A DNA stretch of 64,000 nt from Celeribacter baekdonensis B30 (GCF_000299875.1 NZ_AMRK01000002.1:310001-374000), one strand, 5' to 3'; counted from the stretch's first letter, positions 35,584-44,727 are shown. Translations and numbers: made by a program. Notes: a model not told the origin generated them from the sequence alone.

Positions 35584-36327
35584 TCAAATGCGCGCCAGCA
35601 CGTCAGTGATCGCCGCCTCAATGGTTTTCAGGCAATCCGGGGTCGAAAACGGGTGATCCGCACCTTTGACAATCGTCAGCCGCAGATCATTGCCCTGCGC
35701 ATGATCAAACAGGCGCAGGGCCGTTTCCGTGGAGACTGCCGTGTCTTCTGTGCCTTGCAAAAACCGCACCGGGAAGGGCAGGTCAAGCGGCGCGCGCAGC
35801 ACCAGATGATCCCGCCCCTCGCTGATCAGGCGTTTGGTGATCGGATAGGGATCGCCATACTCAGAGGGCACATGCACCACACCTTTGTCCATCAGTTCGG
35901 CACGCTGATCGGCGTCGAAGCTGGCCCAAAACCCGTCTTCGGTAAAATCGGGTGCGGCGGCGATGGTGACAAGCCCCGCCACCCGTTCGGGCATCCGTTT
36001 GCACATTAAAAGCGAAATCCAGCCGCCCATGGAGGAGCCGACAAGCAACTGCGGGCCGGTTGTCAGCGCCGAAATCACCGCCTGCGCATCTTCGGCCCAA
36101 TCGCCGATGGCACCGTCTTCAAAGCGGCCCGAACTTGCGCCATGGCCGGAGTAATCAAACCGCAAAAACGGTCGCCCCTCTGCGCGCGCCCAAGCGTCCA
36201 AAGCCGTGGCTTTGCTGCCTTCCATATCGGATTTGAAACCGCCCAGGAACACCACGCCGGTGCCCTCGCCTGCAACCTGATGATAGGCGATGCGACGACC
36301 GCTTGGGGTGTCTAAAAACTCTGGCAT
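35584..36327 (-). CDS. Alpha/beta hydrolase (ABHD10-like)
   Basis: The 247-residue hydrolase starts MPEFLDTPSGRRIAYHQ and has the Ser nucleophile in LLVGSSMGGWIS, the Asp in FLQGTEDTAV and the His in KGADHPFST. The N-terminal GGFKSDMEGSKA and FDYSGHGASSG resemble bacterial relatives of the thioesterase ABHD10. The start at 36327 has GGAGG eight bases upstream; a longer frame to 36345 lacks that. The substrate is not known. Confidence 0.9.
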   Translation of the reverse strand: MPEFLDTPSGRRIAYHQVAGEGTGVVFLGGFKSDMEGSKATALDAWARAEGRPFLRFDYSGHGASSGRFEDGAIGDWAEDAQAVISALTTGPQLLVGSSMGGWISLLMCKRMPERVAGLVTIAAAPDFTEDGFWASFDADQRAELMDKGVVHVPSEYGDPYPITKRLISEGRDHLVLRAPLDLPFPVRFLQGTEDTAVSTETALRLFDHAQGNDLRLTIVKGADHPFSTPDCLKTIEAAITDVLARI

Positions 36328-36669
36328 GGCACTGTCCTCCGTCATTGCCTCAGGCCTATCGCGGCTGGGAAAACTTTGCAATCCGCTGGCCCAATGCGCC
36401 CCCGCTCACAAAGGGGAGCGGCAGGGGTTCGCTCAGTCACAGGCTCCGCCCCTGACAGCGCCAAACCCACAGGACATTGCCGGGCTGTTGCGCCTTGCTC
36501 ACGCGTCCCTCCCCGGCCTGCGCCCAGAAAGACGTTCAAACATTGCATTTATGGCCGTCATGGCGGCCCTTTCGCATTGACTCGGCCACACGATAGATTC
36601 ACATAGGGCGCACACCATAACCCGCAACCGGGCGCTCCGTGGGCGCCAAACTGACGAGGAGTGCCAGAC

Positions 36670-38619
36670 ATGGCCCAGATTTCTCTCACCTTCCCCGATG
36701 GCAATGTACGCGACTTCGCAAAGGGCGTCACCCCTGCTGAGGTCGCGGAAAGCATTGCGATCTCTCTCGCCAAAAAAGCGATCTCCGCGACCGTGAATGG
36801 CACGCATTGGGACCTGCAATGGCCGATCGAGGCCGATGCCACGATTGCCATCAACACCATGTCCGATGAGGCCCCGGCGCTGGAACTGATCCGTCACGAT
36901 CTGGCCCATATCATGGCGCGCGCGGTGCAGGAGCTTTGGCCCGATGTCAAAGTCACCATCGGCCCGGTGATCGAAAACGGCTGGTATTACGACTTTGACC
37001 GCAAAGAGCCATTTACCCCCGAAGATTTGGGCGCGATTGAGGCGAAGATGAAAGACATCATCAACGCCCGTGACCCGGTGCGCACCGAAGTCTGGTCGCG
37101 CGAGAAAGCCGTCGCCTATTATAAAGAGCGCGGTGAAGAGTATAAGGTCGAGTTGGTCGGCATGATCCCCGACGACGGGCAACCGATCCGCATGTATTGG
37201 CATGGCGATTGGCAGGATCTCTGCCGTGGCCCGCATTTGCAAAACACCGGCCAAGTGCCGAACAACAGCTTTAAATTGATGTCCGTCGCGGGTGCGTATT
37301 GGCGCGGCGACAGTGACCGCGCGATGTTGCAGCGGATTTACGGCGTTGGGTTCAAAGACCCGAAGGCGCTCAAGGCCCATTTGACCATGTTGGAAGAGGC
37401 GGCCAAACGCGACCACCGCAAGCTGGGCCGCGAAATGGACCTATTCCATATGCAAGAAGAAGCCCCGGGGCAGATTTTCTGGCATCCGAACGGCTGGAAA
37501 ATTTACACCACGTTGCAAGATTACATGCGCCGCCAGCAAGAAGAAGATGGCTATGTCGAGGTCAATACGCCCCAAGTGGTGAACCGCAAGCTTTGGGAAG
37601 CATCCGGTCACTGGGACAACTACCAAGACAATATGTTCATCGTCGAAGTCGACGAGGAGCACGCCCGCGAAAAGACGCTGAACGCGCTCAAGCCGATGAA
37701 CTGCCCCTGCCACGTTCAGGTGTTCAACCAAGGTTTGAAATCCTACCGCGACCTGCCATTGCGCATGGCCGAATTTGGCTCGTGCAACCGCTATGAACCG
37801 TCGGGCGCGCTGCACGGCATCATGCGGGTGCGTGGGTTCACCCAAGATGACGCGCATATTTTCTGCACCGATGAACAGGTCGAGGAAGAGACCAAGAAAT
37901 TCGTCACCTTCTTGGCCAAAATCTATGCCCATCTTGGTTTTGACCAGTGGAAAGTCAAACTGTCGACCCGTCCTGAAAAACGGGTTGGCACCGAGGAAAG
38001 CTGGGACAAGGCCGAAGCGGATTTGGCCAACGGGATTCGGGCTGCGGGATACGATTTTGAAATCCAGGAGGGCGAAGGCGCCTTTTATGGTCCAAAATTG
38101 GAGTTCGTGTTGACCGATGCCATTGGCCGCGATTGGCAATGTGGCACCTTGCAAATCGACCCGAACCTGCCTGAACGTCTGGATGCCAATTACATCGGCC
38201 AGGATGGGGCCAAACACCGTCCGGTGATGTTGCACCGCGCGGTCTTGGGCTCGTTTGAGCGCTTTATCGGGATTTTGATTGAATCCCATGCGGGCAAATT
38301 GCCGTTCTGGTTGGCGCCGCGTCAGGTTGTGGTCACCACGATTGTCTCCGAGGCGGATGACTACGCCAACGACGTGGTGGCAGCCCTCAAAGCCGCAGGT
38401 GTGCGCGCCGAGGCCGACACCCGCAACGAGAAGATCAACTACAAGGTCCGTGAGCATAGCCTTGGCAAAGTGCCGGTGATTCTGGCCGTGGGCGCGCGTG
38501 AGATTGACGAAAAGACCGTCTCTGTGCGTCGTCTGGGTGAAAAACAGACGGCTGTGATGAGCCTGGACGACATCGTGGCTGAGCTAAAGCTGGCCGCCTG
38601 CCCACCCGATTTGAAATAA
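36670..38619 (+). CDS. thrS: Threonyl-tRNA synthetase
   Basis: The 649-residue enzyme charges tRNA-Thr. Order: N-terminal TGS domain ([25 protein letters not shown], core ISLTFPDG), the editing SAD domain with [11 protein letters not shown] and the Cys/His zinc region, class II catalytic core ([41 protein letters not shown]), and the anticodon domain ([17 protein letters not shown]). GAGGAG precedes the ATG. Length is normal. It stands alone, with a terminator after it. Confidence 0.97.
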   Translation: MAQISLTFPDGNVRDFAKGVTPAEVAESIAISLAKKAISATVNGTHWDLQWPIEADATIAINTMSDEAPALELIRHDLAHIMARAVQELWPDVKVTIGPVIENGWYYDFDRKEPFTPEDLGAIEAKMKDIINARDPVRTEVWSREKAVAYYKERGEEYKVELVGMIPDDGQPIRMYWHGDWQDLCRGPHLQNTGQVPNNSFKLMSVAGAYWRGDSDRAMLQRIYGVGFKDPKALKAHLTMLEEAAKRDHRKLGREMDLFHMQEEAPGQIFWHPNGWKIYTTLQDYMRRQQEEDGYVEVNTPQVVNRKLWEASGHWDNYQDNMFIVEVDEEHAREKTLNALKPMNCPCHVQVFNQGLKSYRDLPLRMAEFGSCNRYEPSGALHGIMRVRGFTQDDAHIFCTDEQVEEETKKFVTFLAKIYAHLGFDQWKVKLSTRPEKRVGTEESWDKAEADLANGIRAAGYDFEIQEGEGAFYGPKLEFVLTDAIGRDWQCGTLQIDPNLPERLDANYIGQDGAKHRPVMLHRAVLGSFERFIGILIESHAGKLPFWLAPRQVVVTTIVSEADDYANDVVAALKAAGVRAEADTRNEKINYKVREHSLGKVPVILAVGAREIDEKTVSVRRLGEKQTAVMSLDDIVAELKLAACPPDLK

Positions 38620-38638
38620 GTCGCAAAAAACCTGAAAC

Positions 38639-38669
38639 AAAAAGGCCCTGCGCAAGTGGGGCCTTTTTT
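38639..38669 (+). terminator. thrS terminator
   Basis: A 10-bp stem, AAAAAGGCCC with GGGCCTTTTT, followed by a T-run. Confidence 0.88.
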
Positions 38670-38670
38670 G

Positions 38671-38945
38671 CTTGTTCACCTTCCCCAACGTCAGCGTGAG
38701 CAATGTTTCACCCCCTGCGTGCCTTTATCCCCCTGATTTTACTCATCTCAGGCCAGCCCAACACCGCTGATCCGCGCGTCTTGCCCCCATGCGATGTCTT
38801 TTCAACACACGTTTCCGTTTGTTTCACTCCCTGACAGGCGCGTCAGGACACAGCCCCGTGACTGGCCTGTGAGCCGCCCTATCGGCCATATCTTGCTCAC
38901 CGCCACTCACGGCGGAAACGCACGATCTTTAGGGAGACACACCCA
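38671..38945 (+). promoter_or_regulatory. Leader region of the bufferin cluster
   Basis: There is no firm gene in these 275 bases. It must hold the promoter of the RiPP genes. A 6-bp hairpin (CCTGAC/GTCAGG, 38830-38847) and a 5-bp one (CCGCC/GGCGG, 38900-38915) lie in it. AGGGAG at about 38930 is the ribosome-binding site of the precursor gene. A possible 43-codon ORF at 38703-38834 is listed apart. No metal-responsive operator was recognised by eye. Confidence 0.5.
38703..38834 (+). CDS. Possible short secreted ORF upstream of the bufferin genes
   Basis: A 43-residue frame starts MFHPLRAFIPLILLISGQ, signal-like, and ends in a Cys-containing segment (LPPCDVFSTHVSVCFTP). Its stop lies inside a small hairpin. 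The ribosome-binding site is weak (GTGAGC). Some copper genes in Rhodobacter and Bordetella have short Cys-containing leader ORFs, but the C-x3-C motif of those is absent. It may be noise. Confidence 0.2.
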   Translation: MFHPLRAFIPLILLISGQPNTADPRVLPPCDVFSTHVSVCFTP

Positions 38946-39257
38946 ATGACCACACAAACAAAAACCCTCGCCCTCATCGGCGCTCTTGCCACCGCATTGT
39001 CCGCAACCGCCACCATGGCCTCCGCCGAAGGTGCGCAGGAAAAATGTTTCGGCGTTGCTCTTGCCGGTGAAAACGGCTGTCAGGCCGGCCCGGGCACAAC
39101 CTGTGCAGGCACCTCGAAAGTCGATTACCAAGGCAACGCCTGGACCCTCGTTCCCGAAGGCACCTGCCTGACCATGGAACTGCCCGCAACGATGGACGGC
39201 CATGCCCGCATGGGGTCGCTTGAGGCGCTGGATCGCGACCTGCCGATGGACAGCTAA
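38946..39257 (+). CDS. bufA1: BufA1-type bufferin precursor (DUF2282)
   Basis: The 103-residue precursor has a Sec signal ([20 protein letters not shown], cleavage likely after residue 27) and the DUF2282 core: [13 protein letters not shown], then TTCAGTS and VPEGTCLTM, giving four Cys at residues 34, 45, 53 and 74. In Caulobacter such bufferins are RiPP metallophores in which cysteines are turned into thiooxazoles by a DUF692 enzyme, then exported to bind copper. A neighbouring DUF692 gene 68 bases away supports this. Unlike most RiPPs, the leader here is a Sec signal peptide. Modification of this protein is inferred. Confidence 0.9.
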   Translation: MTTQTKTLALIGALATALSATATMASAEGAQEKCFGVALAGENGCQAGPGTTCAGTSKVDYQGNAWTLVPEGTCLTMELPATMDGHARMGSLEALDRDLPMDS

Positions 39258-39325
39258 ACCTCTTCGGGTCCGGCGCATCTGTGCCGGACCCTCTTTACAA
39301 ACACAAACCTTTGGGGGGAGATGAG

Positions 39326-40198
39326 ATGTTGGACCACCGTAACAGCTGGCGTGACGCCCGGCGTGACACCCTGCCCAATGGCGCGGGCGTCGGCTACAAA
39401 CCACAGCATTTTTCAAACCTTGCGTCGGGCAAATCCTCGGTTGAATGGCTTGAAATTCATGCAGAAAATTACATGGGCGCGGGGGGGCGGCCCTTGGCAC
39501 AACTGCGTGCGCTCTCCGATCTGTTCCCGATCTCCGTGCACGGTGTTGGCCTCTCAATCGGCGGCGACGGACGGCTTGACCCCGACCATTTGGCACGGCT
39601 CAAACACCTGATCGACTGGCTGCAACCGGCACGGTTTTCCGAACATCTGGCCTGGTCCACCCATGGTGACGCCTATTTCAACGATCTGCTGCCCCTGCCC
39701 TACACCGAGGCCACATTGACCCGTGTCTGCGCCCATATCAACGAGGTGCAAGATCGGATCGGGCGGCAGATGTTGCTCGAAAATCCCTCCGCCTATTTGG
39801 CCTTTTCTGAAAGCACCTATGCCGAGGTCGATTTCCTGCGTGAGATCGTCAAACGCACCGGTTGCGGGCTTTTGCTGGACGTGAACAATGTCTTTGTCTC
39901 CGCCTCCAATTTGGCCTTTGACCCCATCGCCTATATTGACGCCTTCGCCCATGAGGCCGTGGGGGAAATTCACCTTGGCGGCCATGATGAAGACGCAGAT
40001 GAGACGGGCGCGCCGTTGCTGATCGACAGCCACGGGCGCGAAGTGGCCGACCCGGTTTGGACCCTTTATGCCCATACCTTGTCTGTCGGCGGTGCCAAGC
40101 CGACCTTGATCGAATGGGACACCGATGTGCCCGAATGGGAGGTTTTGGCCGCAGAGGCCGACCGTGCCACCGCCCTGTTACAACGGGTGCCCGCATGA
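39326..40198 (+). CDS. bufB: MNIO-family maturase (DUF692, BufB)
   Basis: The 290-residue TIM-barrel enzyme belongs to the multinuclear non-heme iron oxidative (MNIO) family. Candidate metal ligands stand out: HAEN (Glu47), SVHGVGLS (His72), FSEHLAW (His107), LLENPS (Glu152), LLDVNNV (Asp185), EIHLGGH (His216, His220), DSHG (Asp234, His236) and LIEWD (Glu263). The family oxidises cysteines of bufferin and related precursors. GGGGGGAG precedes the ATG at 39326; an in-frame codon at 39281 is a less likely start. It sits between the precursor and DUF2063 genes. Confidence 0.93.
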   Translation: MLDHRNSWRDARRDTLPNGAGVGYKPQHFSNLASGKSSVEWLEIHAENYMGAGGRPLAQLRALSDLFPISVHGVGLSIGGDGRLDPDHLARLKHLIDWLQPARFSEHLAWSTHGDAYFNDLLPLPYTEATLTRVCAHINEVQDRIGRQMLLENPSAYLAFSESTYAEVDFLREIVKRTGCGLLLDVNNVFVSASNLAFDPIAYIDAFAHEAVGEIHLGGHDEDADETGAPLLIDSHGREVADPVWTLYAHTLSVGGAKPTLIEWDTDVPEWEVLAAEADRATALLQRVPA

Positions 40199-40926
40199 CC
40201 CAATCTGCCTTCATCGCCGCCGTGCTTGACCCAGACGCCCCCGTCCCCATGGGCCTCACCGATGCGTCAGGCCACCCCGTAGCTGCGCGCTTTAATGTCT
40301 ATCGCAATAATGTCGCGGTGAGTTTGAAAGAGGCGCTTTCGTCGGGTTTTCCCGCGATCAAATCTTTGCTCGGCGCGGCGTTTTTTGACGCGATGACAGG
40401 GGTTTACCTGCGCGCGCATCCGCCGAAGTCGCCACGACTGGCGCTCTATGGCGAGACGTTCCCCGAGTTTCTGGCCGGGTTTGAGCCCCTGCGCCACCTG
40501 CCCTATTTGCCCGATGTCGCCCGGCTCGAGTATGTCCTGCACCAAAGCTATCACGCCGCCGATGCCACGGCACTCACCGCGGATGCCATGCAAAACCCCG
40601 ACGCGTTGATCCGCCCGCTGCGCCTCGCCCCTTCGGTGTTTTGGATCGAAAGCGCCTATCCCGTGACCCAAATTCACGCCGCCGCTCTTGGTGGGTCAAA
40701 TCCCACAGGCGGGGGCGAAACCGCCCTGATCACCCGCGCCGCCTTCGACCCGGTGGCGACAGGCTTTCCTCCCGGCACCAGTGCCGTTTTGACGGCTTTG
40801 AACGCGGGGACGCCTCTGGGTGAGGCAATCGATTTGGCCCCGGCCGCGCTCGACCTCTCGGCCTTTCTCTGCGCCCTGCTGACCGGCGGAGCACTCATTT
40901 CATCGCAGGACTCAGCCCATGTTTGA
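40195..40926 (+). CDS. bufC: DUF2063 partner protein (BufC)
   Basis: The 243-residue protein has the DUF2063 start (MTQSAFIAAVLDP, RFNVYRNNVAVSLKEALSSGFPAIKSLLG in part) and motifs YLRAHPPKSPRLALYGETFPEFL and LPYLPDVARLEY. DUF2063 proteins resemble RiPP recognition elements and help the MNIO enzyme bind the precursor. It overlaps the maturase by four bases (ATGA). The C-terminal half is Ala/Gly rich. Role by analogy. Confidence 0.88.
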   Translation: MTQSAFIAAVLDPDAPVPMGLTDASGHPVAARFNVYRNNVAVSLKEALSSGFPAIKSLLGAAFFDAMTGVYLRAHPPKSPRLALYGETFPEFLAGFEPLRHLPYLPDVARLEYVLHQSYHAADATALTADAMQNPDALIRPLRLAPSVFWIESAYPVTQIHAAALGGSNPTGGGETALITRAAFDPVATGFPPGTSAVLTALNAGTPLGEAIDLAPAALDLSAFLCALLTGGALISSQDSAHV

Positions 40927-41458
40927 CCTTAAAAACACGTTTGATCGTATCAACAGCCTTGCCCTCTGCGCCCTGCCCCTGCTCGCGCGCCTCACCTTTG
41001 CCGGAGTTTTGGCCCGCTATTTCTGGGCCTCGGCGGCGACCAAATTATCCGGTCCGTTCACCCCAACCTTCAATGCCTACGCCCAGGTCTTCCCACGCAA
41101 AATGGAGGCGGCAGGCTATGACATTTCGGGCTTTGGCCTGTTTGAATGGGCGGTGGTAATGGCGGGCAGCTACGCCGAAATCATTCTGCCCGCGCTGCTT
41201 ATCGTCGGCTTGTTCACCCGCCTCGCGGCCCTCGGCATGGTCGGCTTTGTCCTTGTGCAATCGCTCACCGATGTCATCGGCCACGGCGCCGATCCCGCCA
41301 CCGTCGGCGCGTGGTTTGACCGGGCATCCGACGCGCTGATCCTGGACCAACGCAGCTTTTGGATGCTCGGATTTGCCGTACTCATCGGCTTGGGCGGCGG
41401 CTGGGCCTCGCTGGATCGGCTGATCTGGAACCGGGTTCAAGCCAAAACAGCGGCCTGA
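40919..41458 (+). CDS. DoxX-family membrane protein of the bufferin cluster
   Basis: The 179-residue protein has four helices with a DoxX pattern (LLARLTFAGVLARYFWAS, then FGLFEWAVVMAGSYAEIILPALLIVGLFTRLAAL in part). DoxX genes often complete bufferin-type clusters; their role is not known but may concern redox of the membrane or cysteine oxidation. It overlaps the DUF2063 gene by eight bases, and its end overlaps the convergent ArsC-like gene by 22 bases. Confidence 0.88.
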   Translation: MFDLKNTFDRINSLALCALPLLARLTFAGVLARYFWASAATKLSGPFTPTFNAYAQVFPRKMEAAGYDISGFGLFEWAVVMAGSYAEIILPALLIVGLFTRLAALGMVGFVLVQSLTDVIGHGADPATVGAWFDRASDALILDQRSFWMLGFAVLIGLGGGWASLDRLIWNRVQAKTAA

Positions 41459-41751
41459 ACATCCTTGCCCCAGCCCAGATACAAAACACCGTCCTTTTCG
41501 ATCACCGGGCGCTTCATCAGCGTCGGGTGATCGGCCAGCAGAGCCAAAGGCGCGCGTGCCCGCTCGTCCTCTGACAAGCCCCGCCATGTGGTCGATCGCG
41601 TGTTCAAAATCGCATCGCCAAACGCCGCATGGAACCGCTCCAAGTCCTGTGCGGACAGCGGTTCGGCGCGAATGTCGCGCAATTCTGCCGAGAGCGCTTT
41701 GAGAGCCTTGCGGCAGGTGTCACATGTCTTAATCCCGTAAATGACTGTCAT
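41437..41751 (-). CDS. ArsC/Spx-like reductase
   Basis: The 104-residue thioredoxin-fold protein begins MTVIYGIKTCDTCRKALKAL with a Cys10-x-x-Cys13 pair, and has the family Arg in TLMKRPVI. It belongs to the ArsC/YffB family, close to glutathione-dependent arsenate reductase, but YffB-like members are not always arsenate reductases. The start at 41751 has GAGG five bases upstream. No ars genes are near. Its last codons lie within the end of the doxX gene on the other strand. Confidence 0.85.
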   Translation of the reverse strand: MTVIYGIKTCDTCRKALKALSAELRDIRAEPLSAQDLERFHAAFGDAILNTRSTTWRGLSEDERARAPLALLADHPTLMKRPVIEKDGVLYLGWGKDVQAAVLA

Positions 41752-41992
41752 TTTGACCTCTTTTCGATTCACCAAACGCCCAATCCACAGCCCCAGCCGC
41801 TCAAAAAACCGCATCTGCGCGGTGTTATAAACTTGTTGCTTGCCTTATTTTCAACTTGAGGCAAACTTATCTCGTGACTGCTGACTTTCTAGAACGACCG
41901 CTCCTTCTTACGGGGCAGCTGGAAGACTTGGAAGACCAGGCTGCACCGGCCCGTCGCACGTTGTGGCGGATGACATGATAGGAGTGATGACA

Positions 41993-42199
41993 ATGCCCAC
42001 CGGCACTGTAAAATGGTTCAACACCACCAAAGGCTTCGGCTTTATTGCCCCCGATGATGGCGGCAAGGACGTTTTTGTTCATATTTCTGCCGTCGAGCGC
42101 GCGGGCATGACTGGCCTCGCCGACAATATGAAAATCCGCTATGAGCTGCGCGATGGCCGTGATGGTCGCGCCTCTGCGTCCGAACTCGAAGCGATCTGA
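41993..42199 (+). CDS. Cold-shock protein (CspA family)
   Basis: A 68-residue nucleic-acid chaperone: MPTGTVKWFNTTKGFGFIAPDDGGKDVF with RNP1 KGFGFI and RNP2 VFVHIS. GGAG eight bases before the ATG at 41993 sets the start; earlier in-frame ATG/GTG codons are less placed. The 5' region of about 150 bases is AT-rich and may have a regulatory leader, as in other csp genes. It stands alone with its own terminator. Confidence 0.95.
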   Translation: MPTGTVKWFNTTKGFGFIAPDDGGKDVFVHISAVERAGMTGLADNMKIRYELRDGRDGRASASELEAI

Positions 42200-42221
42200 A
42201 CGATTTTTCGGTTGATCTTTG

Positions 42222-42252
42222 ACGGTCCCGGGGCCACTCCGGGGCCGTTTTC
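42222..42252 (+). terminator. Cold-shock gene terminator
   Basis: A nine-pair stem, CGGTCCCGG with CCGGGGCCG (one T-G pair), followed by TTTTCT. It is within 60 bases of the next GTG start. Confidence 0.8.
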
Positions 42253-42275
42253 TATGCACATTTTGGAGGCCACCC

Positions 42276-42923
42276 GTGCCCACGATCCTCACCTTTGGCG
42301 ACAGCAACACCCACGGCACTCAGCCGATGCTCACGCGTCCTTCCGATCTGCCACGTCATATGCGCCGCTGGCCTGTGGTGATGGCAGAACGACTGGGATG
42401 GGATTTGATCGAAGAGGGCTTGCCGGGGCGGACCTTTGCCTTTCCCGATCCCGAAATGGGGCCGCATATGGATGGGCGTTTAGGCCTTTTCATTGCGCTT
42501 GAAAGTCATGGGCCGATTGATGCGCTGACCATCATGTTGGGCACCAACGATCTCAAGGCACAGTTTGATGCCACACCTGAAGACATCGCCGAGGCCGCCG
42601 CGTTTCACCTTGATGTCGCGCTCTCGGACGAGATGCAGGCGCGCCATGGCGGGTTTGAACCCTTTCTGATCTTGCCCCCTGCCCCACGCGCTTTGGGCGT
42701 TTTAGCCGAGCACTATACTGGCGCGGAGGCCAAATCCATGGCCACCTATGACGCGGTCCGCGCCATGGCAGAGGCCCGCGATGTGGCGGTGTTCGATGCC
42801 AATTCTGTGGTGTCGGTTTCTGAGGTCGACGGCGTCCACCTTGAAGCAGCCTCGCATGAGATATTAGGCGTGGCCGTGGCCGATTTTATCCTCTCGGAAC
42901 GGGTTGAAGACGCCGCCGAGTGA
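42276..42923 (+). CDS. SGNH/GDSL-family esterase
   Basis: The 215-residue hydrolase has the SGNH blocks: ILTFGDSNTHG (Ser nucleophile), the Gly in PGRTF, LGTND (Asn) and the D-x-x-H motif in VDGVHLEA. GTG at 42276 is chosen because GGAGG lies six bases before it. No signal peptide is visible, so it is cytoplasmic. Substrate unknown; relatives are arylesterases or acyl-CoA thioesterases. Confidence 0.92.
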   Translation: MPTILTFGDSNTHGTQPMLTRPSDLPRHMRRWPVVMAERLGWDLIEEGLPGRTFAFPDPEMGPHMDGRLGLFIALESHGPIDALTIMLGTNDLKAQFDATPEDIAEAAAFHLDVALSDEMQARHGGFEPFLILPPAPRALGVLAEHYTGAEAKSMATYDAVRAMAEARDVAVFDANSVVSVSEVDGVHLEAASHEILGVAVADFILSERVEDAAE

Positions 42924-42924
42924 C

Positions 42925-42956
42925 AAAACCCCGCCCCAGACACGGGGCGGGGTTTT
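42925..42956. terminator. Bidirectional terminator
   Basis: A perfect 13-bp hairpin, AAAACCCCGCCCC with GGGGCGGGGTTTT, between convergent genes. Confidence 0.92.
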
Positions 42957-42980
42957 GAATTTCCTTAACTTCGCAGGGGC

Positions 42981-43292
42981 TTAGCTTCCAGACCCCATCG
43001 AAATCCGCTCCGGCACGTAATTCGGAGATTTCGGATCTGTGTTGTTTGTCGCCATCGCGGGCACATAGCGCCGCTGGCTCACGGGAGCGTCGCCATAGCC
43101 CGTCGCATTCGGCACACCGCAACACACCACGCCATTATAGCGGATCGGCTGCGTCCCTGCGGGACAGAAGTTTTCGACGTTTTTCTCATAGGCGAAATGT
43201 TTGACGACAGGATCATAGGGCTGGGTGTCCGCAGCAAACATCGGGCTCGCCCCAAGGGTCATCACAGCGGCAGTCAACGCGGCTTTCATCAT
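42981..43292 (-). CDS. Small secreted Cys-containing protein
   Basis: A 103-residue hypothetical protein. A signal peptide (MMKAALTAAVMTLGASPMFAA) is followed by a segment with FAYEKNVENFCPAGTQPIRYNGVVCCGVPNATGYG, in which three cysteines lie close together (FC, and VCC). The C-terminus is Pro/Asn rich. GGAG eight bases before supports 43292. The family is unknown to me; it may be a periplasmic protein with a disulfide. Confidence 0.72.
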   Translation of the reverse strand: MMKAALTAAVMTLGASPMFAADTQPYDPVVKHFAYEKNVENFCPAGTQPIRYNGVVCCGVPNATGYGDAPVSQRRYVPAMATNNTDPKSPNYVPERISMGSGS

Positions 43293-43447
43293 TTTACACA
43301 CTCCGAAACACGAGCCCAATTGGGGCGTAAATCTCTATGCTTAAAGGATAACTCAGCTTGCGCGACTGCGGCAAGTATTTGATGGTTTGGGGCGCGATTG
43401 TTTCTAAATGTACAACATTGGTGTCATTTTTCAACCATTGACCCAAA

Positions 43448-43921
43448 TCACCGCATCCATTCCACAACCTCACACTTCGGCCCCTCCGCGCGCAGCACCA
43501 TCCGCGACACTACGCGCCACGCGTTTGGGTCGAACGTCGGAAACCATGTGTCCGCGCCCTCGACCTCGGTGTCGACCTCGGTGATCACCAAACGGTCGGC
43601 CAGCGGCAGCATGGCAGAGTAGATGCCAGATCCGCCCATGCCGTAGATGCGCGCGCGGCCCTCGGAGCGGGCAAATTGGATCGCCTCCTCAACGCTGGCA
43701 AAGACATGCTCATAATCGACGCCTTTTGAGGACACCACGATATTCAAACGATTTTTCAATGGCTTAAATGGAAGACTTTCCCAGGTGTTGCGCCCCATGA
43801 TGACCGCGCCCCCCATGGTTTCCCGCATGAAAAACCGCAAATCTTCCGGCGCTTCCCATGGGATGGTGTTGTCTTTGCCAATGGCACCTGTGCGGTCGCG
43901 GGCGGCGATGAGCGTGATCAT
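43448..43921 (-). CDS. folA: Dihydrofolate reductase
   Basis: The 157-residue enzyme reduces dihydrofolate to tetrahydrofolate with NADPH. MITLIAARDRTGAIGKDNTIPW with the catalytic acidic residue in the APEDLRFF segment, VIMGRNTWESL and IYGMGGSGIYS are seen. It follows thyA with 11 bases between, so thyA and folA are one operon and recycle the dihydrofolate made by thymidylate synthase. Confidence 0.96.
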   Translation of the reverse strand: MITLIAARDRTGAIGKDNTIPWEAPEDLRFFMRETMGGAVIMGRNTWESLPFKPLKNRLNIVVSSKGVDYEHVFASVEEAIQFARSEGRARIYGMGGSGIYSAMLPLADRLVITEVDTEVEGADTWFPTFDPNAWRVVSRMVLRAEGPKCEVVEWMR

Positions 43922-43932
43922 AATGAGGCTCC

Positions 43933-44727
43933 TTAGACCGCAACCGGAGCTTTGATGGCGGGATCGGGATCGTAATCCAGCACCTCGAAATCGTCAAAAG
44001 TGAAGTCGAACAGGCTTTTGACCGCCGGGTTGATCCGAATGGTCGGCAGTGGTTTCGGCTTCCGCGTGAGTTGCAATGCGACCTGCTCCATATGGTTGGA
44101 ATAGATATGTGCGTCACCGATCGAATGGATGAAATCGCCCGGCTCATAGCCCGTCACCTGCGCCAGCATTTGCAGCAAAAGCGCATAAGACGCAATGTTG
44201 AACGGCACGCCGAGGAACATATCGGCGGAGCGTTGGTAGAGTTGAAGGTGCAGTTTTCCACCCAGGATTTTGACCTGCCAAAGGGTGTGACAGGGCGGCA
44301 GCGCCATATTGTCGACCTCAGAGGGATTCCACGCGGAGACAATGAGGCGGCGCGAATCAGGAGTTTTCTTGATTGCCTCGACAAGATTGGCGATCTGATC
44401 GAATGTGCCACGCTCCCCGCCCGGCCATTTGCGCCATTGCGCACCGTAGACCGGACCCAAATCGCCGTTTTCATCGGCCCATTCGTCCCAAATCGTCACC
44501 TTATTGTCGCGCAGATATTTGATGTTGGTGTCGCCGGAGAGAAACCACAAAAGCTCATGAATGATGGCGCGCAGGTAGAGTTTCTTGGTGGTGACCAAGG
44601 GAAACCCGTCGCTCAGCGGATAGCGCGCCTGAAGCCCGAAATAGGATCGCGTTCCTGTGCCAGTGCGATCGGTGGTGTCAACGCCATGGGCAAGGATGGT
44701 TTTCAACTGGTCATGGTATTGGTGCAC
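43933..44727 (-). CDS. thyA: Thymidylate synthase
   Basis: The 264-residue ThyA methylates dUMP with methylenetetrahydrofolate. The catalytic Cys is in LPPCHTLWQ, Arg and Asn sites in DRTGTGTRS and [10 protein letters not shown], and [11 protein letters not shown]. Length equals that of the E. coli enzyme (264) when the GTG at 44727 is used (VHQYHDQL), with GGGG eight bases before. It is divergent from gloA. Confidence 0.96.
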   Translation of the reverse strand: MHQYHDQLKTILAHGVDTTDRTGTGTRSYFGLQARYPLSDGFPLVTTKKLYLRAIIHELLWFLSGDTNIKYLRDNKVTIWDEWADENGDLGPVYGAQWRKWPGGERGTFDQIANLVEAIKKTPDSRRLIVSAWNPSEVDNMALPPCHTLWQVKILGGKLHLQLYQRSADMFLGVPFNIASYALLLQMLAQVTGYEPGDFIHSIGDAHIYSNHMEQVALQLTRKPKPLPTIRINPAVKSLFDFTFDDFEVLDYDPDPAIKAPVAV

